Shown: positions 1 to 8,562, counted from the stretch's first letter. The stretch: 64,000 nt of DNA from Crenothrix sp. D3 (GCA_002134785.1 MBQZ01000018.1:186001-250000), one strand, 5' to 3'. Numbers and translations are program-made. Notes: generated from the letters alone by a model not told the origin.

Positions 1-2
1 CC

Positions 3-335
3 GCGTTATTGCAATTGCTGTGTTCAAAAATGGTGGACATCGCCAACACCGAAAATAAAAAAGATATGAGCCAAGCCGATTTAGACGCAGTGATACAGGA
101 CGTTAGCAATGAGCGCGAAACCTCGGCGATTTTGATTTTCTGGAAAGATTTTTGTGCCGACCCAGCCTGTAAAAAAACCGTAAAACAAATTTTAAACGGT
201 GAAACGGTAGAGCCAAATCAACATCTATACCATTTGGAAGAACACGGTTTTATTGTCGAACAAAATGGACGCTGGCAAATGCGCGTGCCGTTGTTTGCAA
301 TGTGGCTGAAACGCTTTGCGGAACGGGTTGTGTAA
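3..335 (+). CDS. C-terminal part of an ATPase-like protein (5' end outside window)
   Basis: The frame is open from the left edge of the window and ends at a TAA at 333-335, so only about the last 110 residues are present. The tail, with a HLYHLEEHGFI segment, a basic/aromatic stretch and a final VPLFAMWLKRF segment, resembles the winged-helix C-terminus found after P-loop NTPase domains of the archaeal-ATPase/STAND type. This is inference from pattern only, because the Walker motifs would lie upstream of the window. The gene points toward the pqq cluster and converges with pqqC. The first in-window TTG at position 9 is not a credible start, since the frame continues to the edge. Confidence 0.5.
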   Translation, partial: ALLQLLCSKMVDIANTENKKDMSQADLDAVIQDVSNERETSAILIFWKDFCADPACKKTVKQILNGETVEPNQHLYHLEEHGFIVEQNGRWQMRVPLFAMWLKRFAERVV

Positions 336-684
336 TACTTTTTAGAACGTGCTAGGTGGTGTCCCGACAGGAATCGAAGCTGTAACCTGTCCCTTAGGAG
401 GGGACTGCGCTATCCAGCCTTGTAGGGTACGCTGTGCGTACCGTTAAACGCCCAAAGGTACGCACACAGCGTACCCTACTCAATCACATCCTTGTGACTG
501 TATTCCAGCATCCATGCTGGAATGACGACGACTCTTAAATACACGCCGACTTTTTATTGTGAACTTACGCTTCTTTAAAATGGCACGATAAGATGAATAA
601 GGATAGCCCCCTAAAATCACTGACAAAACTTACACACGTTGGATTTCGTAGAGTGAGCAAGTTTTACCCACTCTACGTTTAAAC
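336..684. repeat. Intergenic stretch with three hairpin repeats
   Basis: Besides the tRNA fragment this 349-base gap holds three inverted repeats and no gene. The first pairs 422-442 with 457-479 (GGTACGC/GCGTACC core, one arm with two extra bases). The second is 502-523, a ten-base perfect stem (ATTCCAGCAT) with a two-base loop. The third, 647-677, has a nine-base stem (CGTAGAGTG) and lies 8 bases after the pqqC stop, where it could end pqqC transcripts, although no clear T tract follows. All look like dispersed intergenic repeats. Confidence 0.6.
357..419 (-). tRNA. 3' fragment of tRNA-Arg (CCU), truncated in the D arm
   Basis: The reverse complement reads as a tRNA from the D loop to CCA. 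It has a five-base anticodon stem (GTCCC/GGGAC) around the loop CTCCTAA, giving anticodon CCT (Arg), then a variable loop, a T arm containing TTCGATT, and an acceptor strand ending ACACCA. The 5' acceptor strand and first half of the D arm are missing: the sequence breaks at a hairpin repeat starting at 422. One T-stem pair is mismatched (C-C). It is therefore a non-functional remnant, the kind of 3' fragment left by integration into tRNA genes or by rearrangement. Confidence 0.75.
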
Positions 685-1410
685 TTAGGCGATATTAAAA
701 TACGGGGGCATTTCGTTGATGTAAGCCATGTACATAGCATCTGCCATGACCCATAACACATCGAGTTTGAATTGTAGGATTTGTACCATGCGATCTTGTT
801 GTTCGCGGGTTTTGTACCAATCTAGGGTGATGGCTAAACCGTGTTCGACATCACGGCGGGCTTCGGTGAGGCGTTTTCTAAAATAGATGTAGCCTTCTTG
901 TTCTACCCACGGGTAGTGTTCTGGCCAATTGTCTAAGCGTTGTTGGTGAATTTTTGGGGCGAATAATTCGGTGAGTGAGGAGCTTGCCGCTTCGTGCCAT
1001 TCGGCTCTGCGGGCAAAATTCACATAGGCATCAACTGCAAAACGCACAGCGGGTAAAACGTGTTGTTGTGATAGCAGTTCTTCGCGGGTTAAGCCTACTG
1101 CAATACCTAATTGTATCCACGCTTCTATGCCGCCGACATCGCCTTCGTGTCCGTCGTGGTCTTGAATGCGTTGTATCCATTTGGAGCGGGTTTCACGGTC
1201 TGGGCAGTTGGCGAGGATATTCGCGTCTTTAATCGGTATCATGACTTGATAATAAAAACGGTTGGCGACCCAGCCTTGTAGTTGGGCTTTGGTGAGCTTG
1301 CCTTCATTCATCAGCGTGTGGTACGGGTGATGAATGTGGTAATACTTTTCCATGCCGCGTAGGGCGGCTTCAAATTCTTCTTTTGTCCAAGCGGGTTGGT
1401 TGTTGCTCAT
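685..1410 (-). CDS. pqqC: Pyrroloquinoline-quinone synthase PqqC
   Basis: PqqC catalyses the last step of PQQ synthesis, the cofactor-free ring closure and multi-electron oxidation of AHQQ by O2, in the cytoplasm. The 241-residue protein has the family's all-helical heme-oxygenase-like layout, with the conserved [16 protein letters not shown] and [17 protein letters not shown] blocks near the N-terminal half. The ATG at 1410 is chosen (protein begins MSNNQPAW). The longer frame begins with TTG inside the end of pqqB, while the ATG has an AGGAAAA ribosome site. It lies 10 bases after pqqB, so the two are co-transcribed. Normally pqqD and pqqE follow; here the cluster stops. Confidence 0.95.
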   Translation of the reverse strand: MSNNQPAWTKEEFEAALRGMEKYYHIHHPYHTLMNEGKLTKAQLQGWVANRFYYQVMIPIKDANILANCPDRETRSKWIQRIQDHDGHEGDVGGIEAWIQLGIAVGLTREELLSQQHVLPAVRFAVDAYVNFARRAEWHEAASSSLTELFAPKIHQQRLDNWPEHYPWVEQEGYIYFRKRLTEARRDVEHGLAITLDWYKTREQQDRMVQILQFKLDVLWVMADAMYMAYINEMPPYFNIA

Positions 1411-1420
1411 GAGTATTTTC

Positions 1421-2332
1421 CTATAAATCAATTTCTAAACCATCGTAAGCCACTTCAATCCCTGCGGCATCGAGAATTTTACGTTGCTCTGAATCATCGT
1501 CTAAAATTGGGTTGGTGTTGTTGATGTGTATCAAAATTTTACGCGCCTTGGCGACGGTGTTTAATACTTCTATCATGCCACCCGCGCCAGATTGTGGTAA
1601 ATGCCCAATTTCACGCGCTTTTTTGTGGCTGATGTTTTGAGTACACATTTCGTCATCTGTCCAAAATGTGCCATCGACTAGCAAGCAATCGACTGACTGC
1701 ATGGCATCCATAACGTGCGGTTCTATTTCACCAAGACCAGGGGAATAAAAGACTTTTTTGCCTGTGGAAATCTGCTCGATAATCACGCCGATATTGTCAC
1801 CTTCATGCGGGTCATTACGGTGTGGCGAATAAGGCGGGGCTTTACTTTTTAAGGCTTGGGTGTAAAAACGTAAATCTTCAATCGCAGGAATGGTGAACGA
1901 GCTGCCATCAACAGGAATCGGGTGATGGTTTACCGTGCAGTAGTCTTTCAGCATAGTAAATAATGGAAAACCTGTGGTTAAATCTTGCTTAACCATTTCG
2001 GTGCAGTAAATATCTAGCGGTTTTCCTTCGCGGAGCATTAATAACCCCGTGGTGTGATCGATTTGGCTATCGATTAACATAATGGCTTTAATGCCTGTAT
2101 CACGAATGCCGTTTTTTGGTTGTATCGCAGGAAACGCTTCTAATTGAGCGCGTATATCGGGCGAAGTATTAAATAACAGCCAATTTTTATTATCAGTACT
2201 GACAGCAATAGACGATTGCGTGCGTGCTGTGCCGTTCATTTGACCATGACGAATGCGGTGACAATTATGGCAGTTGCAATTCCATTGTGGAAAGCCGCCG
2301 CCTGCACCTGAACCTAGAACTCTAATTTTCAT
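1421..2332 (-). CDS. pqqB: PQQ biosynthesis protein PqqB
   Basis: This 303-residue protein belongs to the metallo-beta-lactamase fold PqqB family, which acts in the cytoplasm on the PqqA-derived Glu-Tyr intermediate before PqqC. The N-terminus reads [19 protein letters not shown], followed by the cysteine cluster CNCHNCH that binds structural zinc in known Pqq[13 protein letters not shown] segment carries the family's modified metal-site region, and an HINNTNPIL stretch near the C-terminus is typical. Length matches the family. It is upstream of pqqC and normally would directly follow pqqA, but here an IS relic and a terminator separate them. Confidence 0.95.
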   Translation of the reverse strand: MKIRVLGSGAGGGFPQWNCNCHNCHRIRHGQMNGTARTQSSIAVSTDNKNWLLFNTSPDIRAQLEAFPAIQPKNGIRDTGIKAIMLIDSQIDHTTGLLMLREGKPLDIYCTEMVKQDLTTGFPLFTMLKDYCTVNHHPIPVDGSSFTIPAIEDLRFYTQALKSKAPPYSPHRNDPHEGDNIGVIIEQISTGKKVFYSPGLGEIEPHVMDAMQSVDCLLVDGTFWTDDEMCTQNISHKKAREIGHLPQSGAGGMIEVLNTVAKARKILIHINNTNPILDDDSEQRKILDAAGIEVAYDGLEIDL

Positions 2333-2395
2333 GTAAAAACCCTAAAATAGTGAATCCTCAATGATACGGGAATAGCGATTTTCAGGCAAAAAAAA

Positions 2396-2875
2396 GGGTA
2401 GTGCTAAACAAGTAATGCTATATGGTTTTTAGTTAAATTATAATGGCAAATGAAATATGCAATGGCTCCGATATGGTTAGCCCGCTTTGTTTGCTATTAA
2501 CAGGCTTAACGTTTAAATCGGCAGGCAAGTGTTCATAAACTTCAACGATATAGCTCAACAGCCAAGTGAGACTCACCGAAAAAGTACGGCAAATACCGCG
2601 TAATGAAAGACGCTCTAACAATATCTTAAGTATCATGCAACGAATCCCTTCAGGAATAATCTTTTGCTCATTGTCCATCACAAACTGTCGTCCACAGTCT
2701 TTACAGCGATGGTTTTGTTTACCATTATGAATGTGACCGTTTTTCTTGCAGTGGGTTGAACCACAGCGAGTACAAATAATTTCACTCATGGCTTATGCCT
2801 CAGTCTCAAATCAACATATTTTCTCTAAACTAAGTCTAAATTGCACTACTGAGCATTACTTGTTTAGCACTACCC
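2396..2875 (-). mobile_element. Internally deleted IS1-family element (about 480 bp)
   Basis: The ends form inverted repeats: GGTAGTGCTAAACAAGTAAT at the left (from 2397) and its complement at the right (to 2874). The interior keeps an InsA-like reading frame, 2433-2789, with a zinc-ribbon of two CxxC pairs, the second preceded by NHR. It then jumps after an ADLNVKPVNSKQ segment straight to the last codons of InsB in another frame (NHIGAIAYFICHYNL is readable in the alternate frame). The catalytic DDE part is gone, so it could move only if helped in trans. It sits between pqqB and pqqA. Related relics lie at 9543, 13563 and 60513. Confidence 0.8.
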
Positions 2876-3044
2876 GAACTATTGCATTGAATTAGATTGG
2901 ATGATTACAAAAATGGTCGGTTTAAAATTGGGGCGTGGTATTCTGTCACCTTTGGCTGGCTTTACAGGCGAAAAAGGCGAAGGCGTGATTGTTGTTGTGT
3001 TTGATATTGTTTGACGGTGTAACATTATATTCAGGCAAAAAAAA
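2876..3044. other. Spacer between IS relic and pqqA terminator; possible gene remnant
   Basis: A plus-strand frame at 2901-3014 could encode 37 residues (with GRGILSPLAGFTGEKGEG inside) but has no convincing ribosome site and I recognise no family; it may be a relic. The 18-base string TTCAGGCAAAAAAAAGGG occurs at 2381-2398 and again at 3030-3047, so this spacer plus the IS relic is bracketed by a direct repeat of 649-base period. Confidence 0.35.
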
Positions 3045-3065
3045 GGGGGCTAGTGACTAGCCCCC
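3037..3065 (-). terminator. Rho-independent terminator/attenuator after pqqA
   Basis: A nine-base perfect stem (GGGGGCTAG / CTAGCCCCC, 3045-3053 and 3057-3065) with a three-base loop is followed in the minus direction by eight T residues (3037-3044). It begins 20 bases after the pqqA stop. It should let abundant short pqqA transcripts form while limiting read-through to pqqBC. Confidence 0.85.
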
Positions 3066-3085
3066 TCTTCTCATAACCGTTGCAA

Positions 3086-3163
3086 TTAACGGTTGTAAAT
3101 GTACATTGTGACTTCAAAACCGAAACGTAAGTCAGTGTAGCTTGGTGTTTCCCATTTCATCAT
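3086..3163 (-). CDS. pqqA: PQQ precursor peptide PqqA
   Basis: A 25-codon frame encodes a peptide with the PqqA signature FGFEVTMY, in which the Glu and the Tyr are the residues cross-linked and cut out to become PQQ. It starts MMKWETPSYTDL and ends IYNR. A strong GGAGG ribosome site (3170-3174 on the complement) lies six bases before the first ATG. It may use either of two consecutive ATG codons. PqqA is made by ribosomes, bound by PqqD and modified by the radical SAM enzyme PqqE, neither of which is in this window. The peptide is too short for usual gene finders. Confidence 0.95.
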   Translation of the reverse strand: MMKWETPSYTDLRFGFEVTMYIYNR

Positions 3164-3261
3164 CGTAAACCTCCAGAAGTTTTAAAATTATAATTTTTAG
3201 CTCTAAAAAGTAAGCTAAATCAGAGTATACGATGAACAATTTTTTTGCGCAACTGTTAGCC

Positions 3262-3277
3262 TAGTGCAATTGCACTA
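3262..3277. promoter_or_regulatory. 16-base perfect palindrome upstream of pqqA
   Basis: TAGTGCAATTGCACTA is a perfect palindrome about 100 bases before pqqA and 130 before the divergent gene at 3410. A second inverted repeat (TTTAGCT/AGCTAAA) lies at about 3197-3222. Either could be an operator shared by the divergent genes; this is inference from symmetry and position only. Confidence 0.35.
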
Positions 3278-3409
3278 TTTGTTTTTTGTGGCAGTAATAT
3301 CAATGTTTTTACACGCGGGTACTTTATGTTTTTGCAGGACTGTTCAAAAAGTTAATATGCTGTTGTAATACGCACCTTAAAGTAACCAACCGATAAACAG
3401 GAAAATGTT

Positions 3410-4048
3410 ATGAAAAAACTAATGAGCGTTTGGCTTATCATCACAATGATGATTGTTTTAGGCATAACCTCAGAAGTAGAAGCCAGAACGGGCAGTACCT
3501 CAAGCAGTTCGTCTTCTAGTTCTTCAAAATCACGCACTACGTCCAGTAGTAAAACGACGACCAGTAGTTCATCGTCGAAACCGACAAAAACCACCAGTGC
3601 CACAGATTCAATATTTGCTAACATTGCTAAAACGAATGAGGCTAAAAAGGCGTGGCAAGAACGTAATAAAAAAGTCGTAGAATCACCAGTAGTAACAAGT
3701 GATCCGCTGGTGCAGGAAAATAACGCCACTAAACAACAAGAACAACATCTCGCCGATATACAACGACAAATCGCGGATGTTAAACGCCAACAACAGATTA
3801 TTGCTGCCGCGCAAACTGCTGCTCAAATCGCGCTTAATAATAACAATAAACGCCCATTACCAGCACCTGTTACCCCAGCAACCGTGACAAATCCAGCTGT
3901 GACAACTCCAGCTGTTGTAGCAACAGCATCTGCTAATAACGGCGGAGGTACTTCATGGTTTATGATATTTATACTGCTAGGTGGGGTTGTATTGGTGATT
4001 GTCTGGCTTAAAAAACGTAATACAACCAACACTATTTACAGACTGTAG
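3410..4048 (+). CDS. Secreted Ser/Thr-rich protein with C-terminal membrane anchor
   Basis: The 212-residue protein starts with a signal peptide (about residues 1-26, ending VEARTG), then a low-complexity Ser/Thr/Lys stretch (about 30-66), a charged helical part rich in Gln (about 95-145), a Pro/Thr/Val linker, and one hydrophobic segment near the C-terminus (WFMIFILLGGVVLVIVWL) followed by KKR. It would be fixed in the inner membrane with a long extracytoplasmic linker. I recognise no family. An AGGAAAA site precedes the ATG. It is 9 bases before the DUF2491-like gene, so the three genes to 5631 form one operon that may act at the envelope. Confidence 0.7.
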   Translation: MKKLMSVWLIITMMIVLGITSEVEARTGSTSSSSSSSSSKSRTTSSSKTTTSSSSSKPTKTTSATDSIFANIAKTNEAKKAWQERNKKVVESPVVTSDPLVQENNATKQQEQHLADIQRQIADVKRQQQIIAAAQTAAQIALNNNNKRPLPAPVTPATVTNPAVTTPAVVATASANNGGGTSWFMIFILLGGVVLVIVWLKKRNTTNTIYRL

Positions 4049-4057
4049 GAACAGCGA

Positions 4058-4843
4058 ATGAATATTTTTTCTTTTTTTGGTAAGTTATTTGGTGGCGAAT
4101 CGACAGCGCAAGACGGTCACTTGCCGTTAAAAATCAACTTTAACAGCACGGTCACGTTTGACATTAATCCTATTCTCTCTGCGATGACACATGGCGCAAT
4201 GATTGATGTCGTGCTTGATGATCTTAGAATGTTGAATGTTAAATCAATTTCCAGTATGACTATAGAGGGCATGGAAAACAAAAAAATTCACCGTTTTTAT
4301 TTTAATAAAGAAGGCGATAAAAAAAGGCTGTTTTTACAAGTTTTGTCTGACAGTAATAACGTTGACAGCATTGATGAAATTTTATTCTGCTCTAGCGCGA
4401 CTGAACCCCCTACGGGCGAAGAAGATATTCTATTTTTCCTCGGTGATAATCAATCAGGTGTTGGTGAGCCTAGCTATCGTTTTTCACGCGATGATTTATA
4501 CACGTTTTTGCCCAGTAATGAAGTCAATAAACGCCTTGCTGTCACGGGTGATGATGGCGTTGAATACAGCCGTGTCAATGCTGAACAAGATTTTATGCCT
4601 GCTTTTACTGGCAAAGAAACTGTGATTTTTGATGCTTATGGCACGACAGGTGAAAGTAGGCAGATTTTGAATTTAATGCCGCATTCTCGCGCCTTGCAAG
4701 ATACCTTATTTGAGGAACTTATCGTTGCCTTTTGGGTAACAAGCTCCCACAATGGCAACGATATTGCCATTGAAGACCAGCTTCCTTTGGCTGAATATAT
4801 TTTTGCCATTAAGTTAGAAAAAACCAATATCAAAGTTATTTAA
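4058..4843 (+). CDS. DUF2491-like (YjfK-like) protein
   Basis: A 261-residue soluble protein beginning MNIFSFFGKLFGG, an amphipathic start like that of E. coli YjfK. The core has an HRFYF...LFLQV segment, then an RDDLYTFLP block, and a C-terminal part ending in alternating hydrophobic residues, consistent with the DUF2491 family; the match is by pattern memory, not a search. In E. coli yjfK neighbours the PspA-family gene yjfJ, and here too a coiled-coil gene follows after 23 bases. The function of the family is not known; an envelope-stress role is a guess from the neighbours. Confidence 0.6.
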   Translation: MNIFSFFGKLFGGESTAQDGHLPLKINFNSTVTFDINPILSAMTHGAMIDVVLDDLRMLNVKSISSMTIEGMENKKIHRFYFNKEGDKKRLFLQVLSDSNNVDSIDEILFCSSATEPPTGEEDILFFLGDNQSGVGEPSYRFSRDDLYTFLPSNEVNKRLAVTGDDGVEYSRVNAEQDFMPAFTGKETVIFDAYGTTGESRQILNLMPHSRALQDTLFEELIVAFWVTSSHNGNDIAIEDQLPLAEYIFAIKLEKTNIKVI

Positions 4844-4866
4844 TTTTTACACTTGGAGAGACATAA

Positions 4867-5631
4867 ATGGGTACGTTTTCGTTATTAGGTCGGTTATTTG
4901 GTGCGCAAGTGGATCAAGCAGGTGAAAGTTTAGTGGGTGCGTTAGTCGCATTTGATCCTGAAACTGCCACGCAAGTTGATAGAGATGCGTTGGCTGAAAA
5001 AATTCAAGAAGTGGCTAGAAAATTTGCCGCTGCTAAACAAGATTATGATAAAGAACAAAACGATGTTGTGGTTAAGCAAGCGCAGATTAATCAATATTTA
5101 GCGACATTAGACATTATGGTTGGACAGTTAGAGCGTCAAGAAATCAGCGAAGCCGCATTCAATGATTTTTATGCAGGCATTGAAGAAGCTCAAGCGCAAC
5201 TCCCGCAAGAAATTGAAGAAGCGGCAGAGGCAAAAGCTGTGAAAGATGAGTTGGATGATATTTTAAAAATTCTAACGCAACAACTGAATAGTTTTGATCA
5301 AGTCACCAGCAAAGCTTTGCGTGATGTTAAGTTGGCTCAAAGCCAAGTTGAAAAAGAAAAACTCAAAGCTGAACGTCAAGCGGAATTAAGCAATTTAAAA
5401 AGTGGCTTAGGTGCAGAGTCTACCGCTGTTAGAAAGTTACAAGAAATTGCTAAAAAAGCTAAAATTGAAGCGGAAGCGGCTAAAACCGTGCGTGAAATCA
5501 CTACCAAACCGCAAAGCCAAGCTGAAAAAATGGAGGCGATGATGGCACAAGCTAAACAAGCAGGCGCACCTGCTGTTAGTACACTATCTGCCGCAGAACG
5601 TGTTGCCGCGTTAAGAGCCAAAACACAATAA
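4867..5631 (+). CDS. Coiled-coil protein, PspA/IM30 (YjfJ)-like
   Basis: This 254-residue protein starts MGTFSLLGRLFG, a short amphipathic helix, and is then nearly all charged helix rich in Ala, Glu, Lys and Gln, with long heptad-like stretches (about 40-110 and 130-215). That is the build of PspA/IM30/YjfJ membrane-binding proteins. Sequence identity to PspA itself is not obvious, so the call is tentative. A GGAGAG ribosome site precedes the ATG. It is the last gene of the operon starting at 3410. Confidence 0.55.
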   Translation: MGTFSLLGRLFGAQVDQAGESLVGALVAFDPETATQVDRDALAEKIQEVARKFAAAKQDYDKEQNDVVVKQAQINQYLATLDIMVGQLERQEISEAAFNDFYAGIEEAQAQLPQEIEEAAEAKAVKDELDDILKILTQQLNSFDQVTSKALRDVKLAQSQVEKEKLKAERQAELSNLKSGLGAESTAVRKLQEIAKKAKIEAEAAKTVREITTKPQSQAEKMEAMMAQAKQAGAPAVSTLSAAERVAALRAKTQ

Positions 5632-5641
5632 AATGCTGTAG

Positions 5642-5693
5642 TGGCAATCCCTTGTGGTTGCCATGATACCAAGGGCAGGCACAAGACCTGCCC
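5642..5693. repeat. Two short hairpins between convergent genes
   Basis: Inverted repeats TGGCAA/TTGCCA (5642-5663) and GGGCAGG/CCTGCCC (5673-5693) lie between the ends of the coiled-coil gene and waaA. No long T tract follows either. They look like dispersed intergenic repeats and could act as weak terminators. Confidence 0.4.
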
Positions 5694-5765
5694 CTACCTC
5701 TTTGAATCACAAATACTGCCTTTGCTATAATTTGCCAAGGATGGCATTACTTTTATATCCATTTC

Positions 5766-7028
5766 TTAGTGCTTAATCGCGGCTTCAAACAGTTGACAAA
5801 TTCTAGTCACTGTTCCCTGATTGGCACGAATAAACTCTTTACCTTTGGCACACAATTCAGCTCTATAAGCGGGTTGTTGATATAAGCTCAGCACGGCTTG
5901 TATCACGTCTTCTTTAGTCTGGCATTGAATAGCCGCTTGTTGTTTTAACACGCCATCGGCAATGTCTTGGAAGTTGGTCATGAACTTGCCAAATAACACA
6001 GGCACACCAACTGCCGCCGCTTCAAGAATATTATGCCCACCTGCGGCAACCATGCTGCCGCCAACAAAAGCAATATCCGCTGTGGCATAAAACATTTTTA
6101 ATTCACCTATGCTATCAACGACATAACTATCTGTTTCTGCTGTAATTATTGCGTTGCTACTTCGCATCACGGTAGTCAGTCGTGCTTCACAGAGCTTTTT
6201 AACTTCCGTAAAACGCTGTTGATGTCTAGGGACGATAACTAATAATAATTCAGGAATTTTTGCTTTGATCAGTGGATAAAGCTCTAAAAAAATCACTTCT
6301 TCATTTTTATGAGTGCTGGCAATCAGCCAAACAAAGCGATCTTTGAATAAATCCGCTTTTAAGCGCGTGCCTTGATTGATAATTTCTGGGGTAATTTCTA
6401 CGTCAAATTTAATATTACCTAAGTTTTTAACCTTGTCTTTGATGCCACCAATCGCAATAAAACGTTCAGCATCATCTTCAGTTTGCGTGGCGATTAAGTC
6501 AACGTGTGCCAATGCAGGGTGAGTCAATGCGGACAGCTTTTGATAATTTGACACCGATTTTGCCGCGATACGCGCATTGACAATGTACAGCGGAATCCCC
6601 TTTTTACCGCAATAAGCAAATAAATTAGGCCAAATTTCCGTTTCTATCATCACGGCTAATTTAGGCTTAAAACACTGCATGAAGCGATACACGGCATCGG
6701 GTAAATCATACGGCACATAAACATGAGCAACCGATTCACCCAGTAACGCGTTCACGCGAGCTGAACCTGTCGGTGTCATGGTAGTAATGAGTATTGGACT
6801 ATCAGGATGCAGGCTTTGAATTCGTTTGACTAACGGCAACATGGCTTCGACTTCACCAACGGATACCGCGTGAAACCAAATAACATTTTGTGGGTATATT
6901 TGGGTGTAAAGTGCAAAACGCTCGTTCCATCGCTGACGATGATGCGGGGTTTTAAAGCCGCGCCAGTATAAGCGCAATAAAACGAAAGGAATGATTAAAT
7001 AAAAAACAGCGGAATAAAGAACGCGCAT
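5766..7028 (-). CDS. waaA: 3-deoxy-D-manno-octulosonic acid transferase WaaA (KdtA)
   Basis: WaaA transfers Kdo from CMP-Kdo to lipid IVA at the inner face of the cytoplasmic membrane in LPS core synthesis. The 420-residue protein has an N-terminal membrane helix (MRVLYSAVFYLIIPFVLLRL), then the GT30 signatures WFHAVSVGEVEA, TTMTPTGS and ETEIWPN, and a C-terminal half with the FVGGSMVAAGGHNILE nucleotide-sugar site. The ATG at 7028 is chosen because the longer frame to 7091 would start inside the rplI terminator and add residues before the anchor. A run of nine G/C bases lies just upstream of this start, and no clear ribosome site is seen. Confidence 0.93.
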   Translation of the reverse strand: MRVLYSAVFYLIIPFVLLRLYWRGFKTPHHRQRWNERFALYTQIYPQNVIWFHAVSVGEVEAMLPLVKRIQSLHPDSPILITTMTPTGSARVNALLGESVAHVYVPYDLPDAVYRFMQCFKPKLAVMIETEIWPNLFAYCGKKGIPLYIVNARIAAKSVSNYQKLSALTHPALAHVDLIATQTEDDAERFIAIGGIKDKVKNLGNIKFDVEITPEIINQGTRLKADLFKDRFVWLIASTHKNEEVIFLELYPLIKAKIPELLLVIVPRHQQRFTEVKKLCEARLTTVMRSSNAIITAETDSYVVDSIGELKMFYATADIAFVGGSMVAAGGHNILEAAAVGVPVLFGKFMTNFQDIADGVLKQQAAIQCQTKEDVIQAVLSLYQQPAYRAELCAKGKEFIRANQGTVTRICQLFEAAIKH

Positions 7029-7053
7029 AATAAAAGCGGGGGGGGGTAAATAT

Positions 7054-7089
7054 AAAAAGACCTCTGAGATTTTAAAAACCTCAGAGGTC
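7054..7089 (-). terminator. Terminator of the rpsF-rplI operon
   Basis: A ten-base perfect stem GACCTCTGAG/CTCAGAGGTC (7059-7068 and 7080-7089) is followed in the minus direction by TTTTT (7058-7054). It lies 24 bases after the rplI stop. Confidence 0.85.
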
Positions 7090-7113
7090 ATATCGGTCTG
7101 TTTCGCTTAAGAA

Positions 7114-7566
7114 TTAAGCTTCTTCAGGCGCAATTTTGATTGAAATTGTTGCGTTGACATCGCTGTGCAAGTGAACAACAACCTCATAGTCACCAATATG
7201 GCGAATTGTGCCGTGTGGTAAACGAATTTCGTGTTTTTGTATCGCTTCGCCAGCTGCCGTAATGGCTTCAGCAATCGCTTGTGTGCCAACAGAACCAAAC
7301 AAACGACCTTCATCGCCTGCTTTATGGGTAATAACAACCGCTAATTTAGCCAATGATGCAGCGCGTGATTGCGCGGCTAATAATTTTTCAGTAGCGGCTT
7401 TTTCAAGTTCAGCACGACGTACTTCAAATTCAGCAATTTTGCTTGCCGTTGCAGGAACAGCTTTACCTTGTGGAACGAGATAGTTTCTAGCATAACCTTT
7501 TTTGATAGAGACTCTATCGCCCAGATTACCTAAGTTTGCTATCTTTTCAAGAAGAATGACTTCCAT
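7114..7566 (-). CDS. rplI: 50S ribosomal protein L9
   Basis: The 150-residue protein has the L9 N-terminal domain ([19 protein letters not shown], then [15 protein letters not shown]), the long connecting helix, and a C-terminal domain with GRLFGSVG and the final VVVHLHSDV. Length is standard. It is the last gene of the rpsF-rpsR-DUF2232-rplI block and is followed by a strong terminator. L9 binds 23S rRNA domain V at the base of the L1 stalk. Confidence 0.98.
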   Translation of the reverse strand: MEVILLEKIANLGNLGDRVSIKKGYARNYLVPQGKAVPATASKIAEFEVRRAELEKAATEKLLAAQSRAASLAKLAVVITHKAGDEGRLFGSVGTQAIAEAITAAGEAIQKHEIRLPHGTIRHIGDYEVVVHLHSDVNATISIKIAPEEA

Positions 7567-7610
7567 CGTTTAATACCTCAGTTTTCGGTTAATGATCGAC
7601 TACTTCCGCG

Positions 7611-8537
7611 TTAGCGGGACGGTGTCGATGGTATTTTTCGTAAGTTAAGCCACGCATCACCTAGCCCCACTAAGGCGACAGGTAACATGGCATGGGGAAT
7701 CAAAAACAGTGTGACATAAAGCAAGGGTACTACATACTTGCTTTGTTTCATTGCTGAAAACAAGGTATGCAATACGGATGTACCGATAAACAAATACAAT
7801 ACAAACAGCAAAATAGTGATGTTCCATGCGACTTCAGACAATAGACCCGAAGTCACCAGAGCCACGATAACAATGGCAATACTGCCGAGTGCTAAACGTG
7901 ATCCTGTACGCAAGGACAAAAATTCTTGTCTAAAACCATTCGGATTGTAAAGCACCGATTGCCACCAACGACCTAGAAATAAGCCAAACAACACAATAAG
8001 CAATGTGCTGGCAGCGAGTATGCCTGTCATATAGTGCGAAACAACGGTAATCCATTCTCGCATTCCCTCAACAGGCGACGCGTCTTCGGGTAGCATTTGT
8101 AAAAACGGCACAAACGCGGCTTGCCACGTTCTCGATGGATCAGTCGCATAGCTATAAAAGCCGACTACGCCTAATGCACCAATTAACACTGCCACTTCAA
8201 TTGTCAGCGATAAATAACGTCCTTCTCTCAACACGACAGCACACACCCAGATGGGGAGCCACATTGTTAAGCAAGACACTATCATCATCAACGCAAATGA
8301 AGGTTCACCCACCAGTAATGCCGCGACGAAGGCAGTGGCTCCAGTGGCATAAAGCAACACATAAAGCCCTTCTAGCGCACCTTTTCGCAGAGTAACCAGC
8401 GCGATGGTTGCAAAACTTACAATAATGATTAAAGGTTTAATCAATGGGTGCATAAATAGCGACACTAATCCCAGCAAAGAGGCAATCAGTGTGGCTTGCA
8501 TTCTTCCTTTCATGATAAACGTCGCTAAAAAACTCAC
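7611..8537 (-). CDS. DUF2232 multi-pass membrane protein
   Basis: A 308-residue hydrophobic protein with about eight membrane segments (for instance ATLIASLLGLVSLFM near the N-terminus and an AIVIVALVTSGLLSEVAW segment in the second half). Position between rpsR and rplI is characteristic of the DUF2232 (YybS-like) family in gammaproteobacteria; the function is unknown. It starts 25 bases after rpsR and ends 44 bases before rplI, so it is co-transcribed with ribosomal protein genes. Confidence 0.8.
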   Translation of the reverse strand: MSFLATFIMKGRMQATLIASLLGLVSLFMHPLIKPLIIIVSFATIALVTLRKGALEGLYVLLYATGATAFVAALLVGEPSFALMMIVSCLTMWLPIWVCAVVLREGRYLSLTIEVAVLIGALGVVGFYSYATDPSRTWQAAFVPFLQMLPEDASPVEGMREWITVVSHYMTGILAASTLLIVLFGLFLGRWWQSVLYNPNGFRQEFLSLRTGSRLALGSIAIVIVALVTSGLLSEVAWNITILLFVLYLFIGTSVLHTLFSAMKQSKYVVPLLYVTLFLIPHAMLPVALVGLGDAWLNLRKIPSTPSR

Positions 8538-8562
8538 TGACTTGCCTTAAATAAATAACGAA

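Noticed and set aside
357-432. Complete tRNA-Arg gene
   Set aside because: Bases 420-432 do not supply the 5' acceptor strand or D stem, so only a 3' fragment is called.
2901-3014. 37-residue gene between IS relic and pqqA
   Set aside because: No ribosome site or known family; kept only as a possible relic in the spacer note.
3352-3729. 125-residue minus-strand frame opposite the Ser-rich gene
   Set aside because: It is the mirror of a low-complexity coding stretch, without ribosome site, and overlaps the better gene at 3410-4048.
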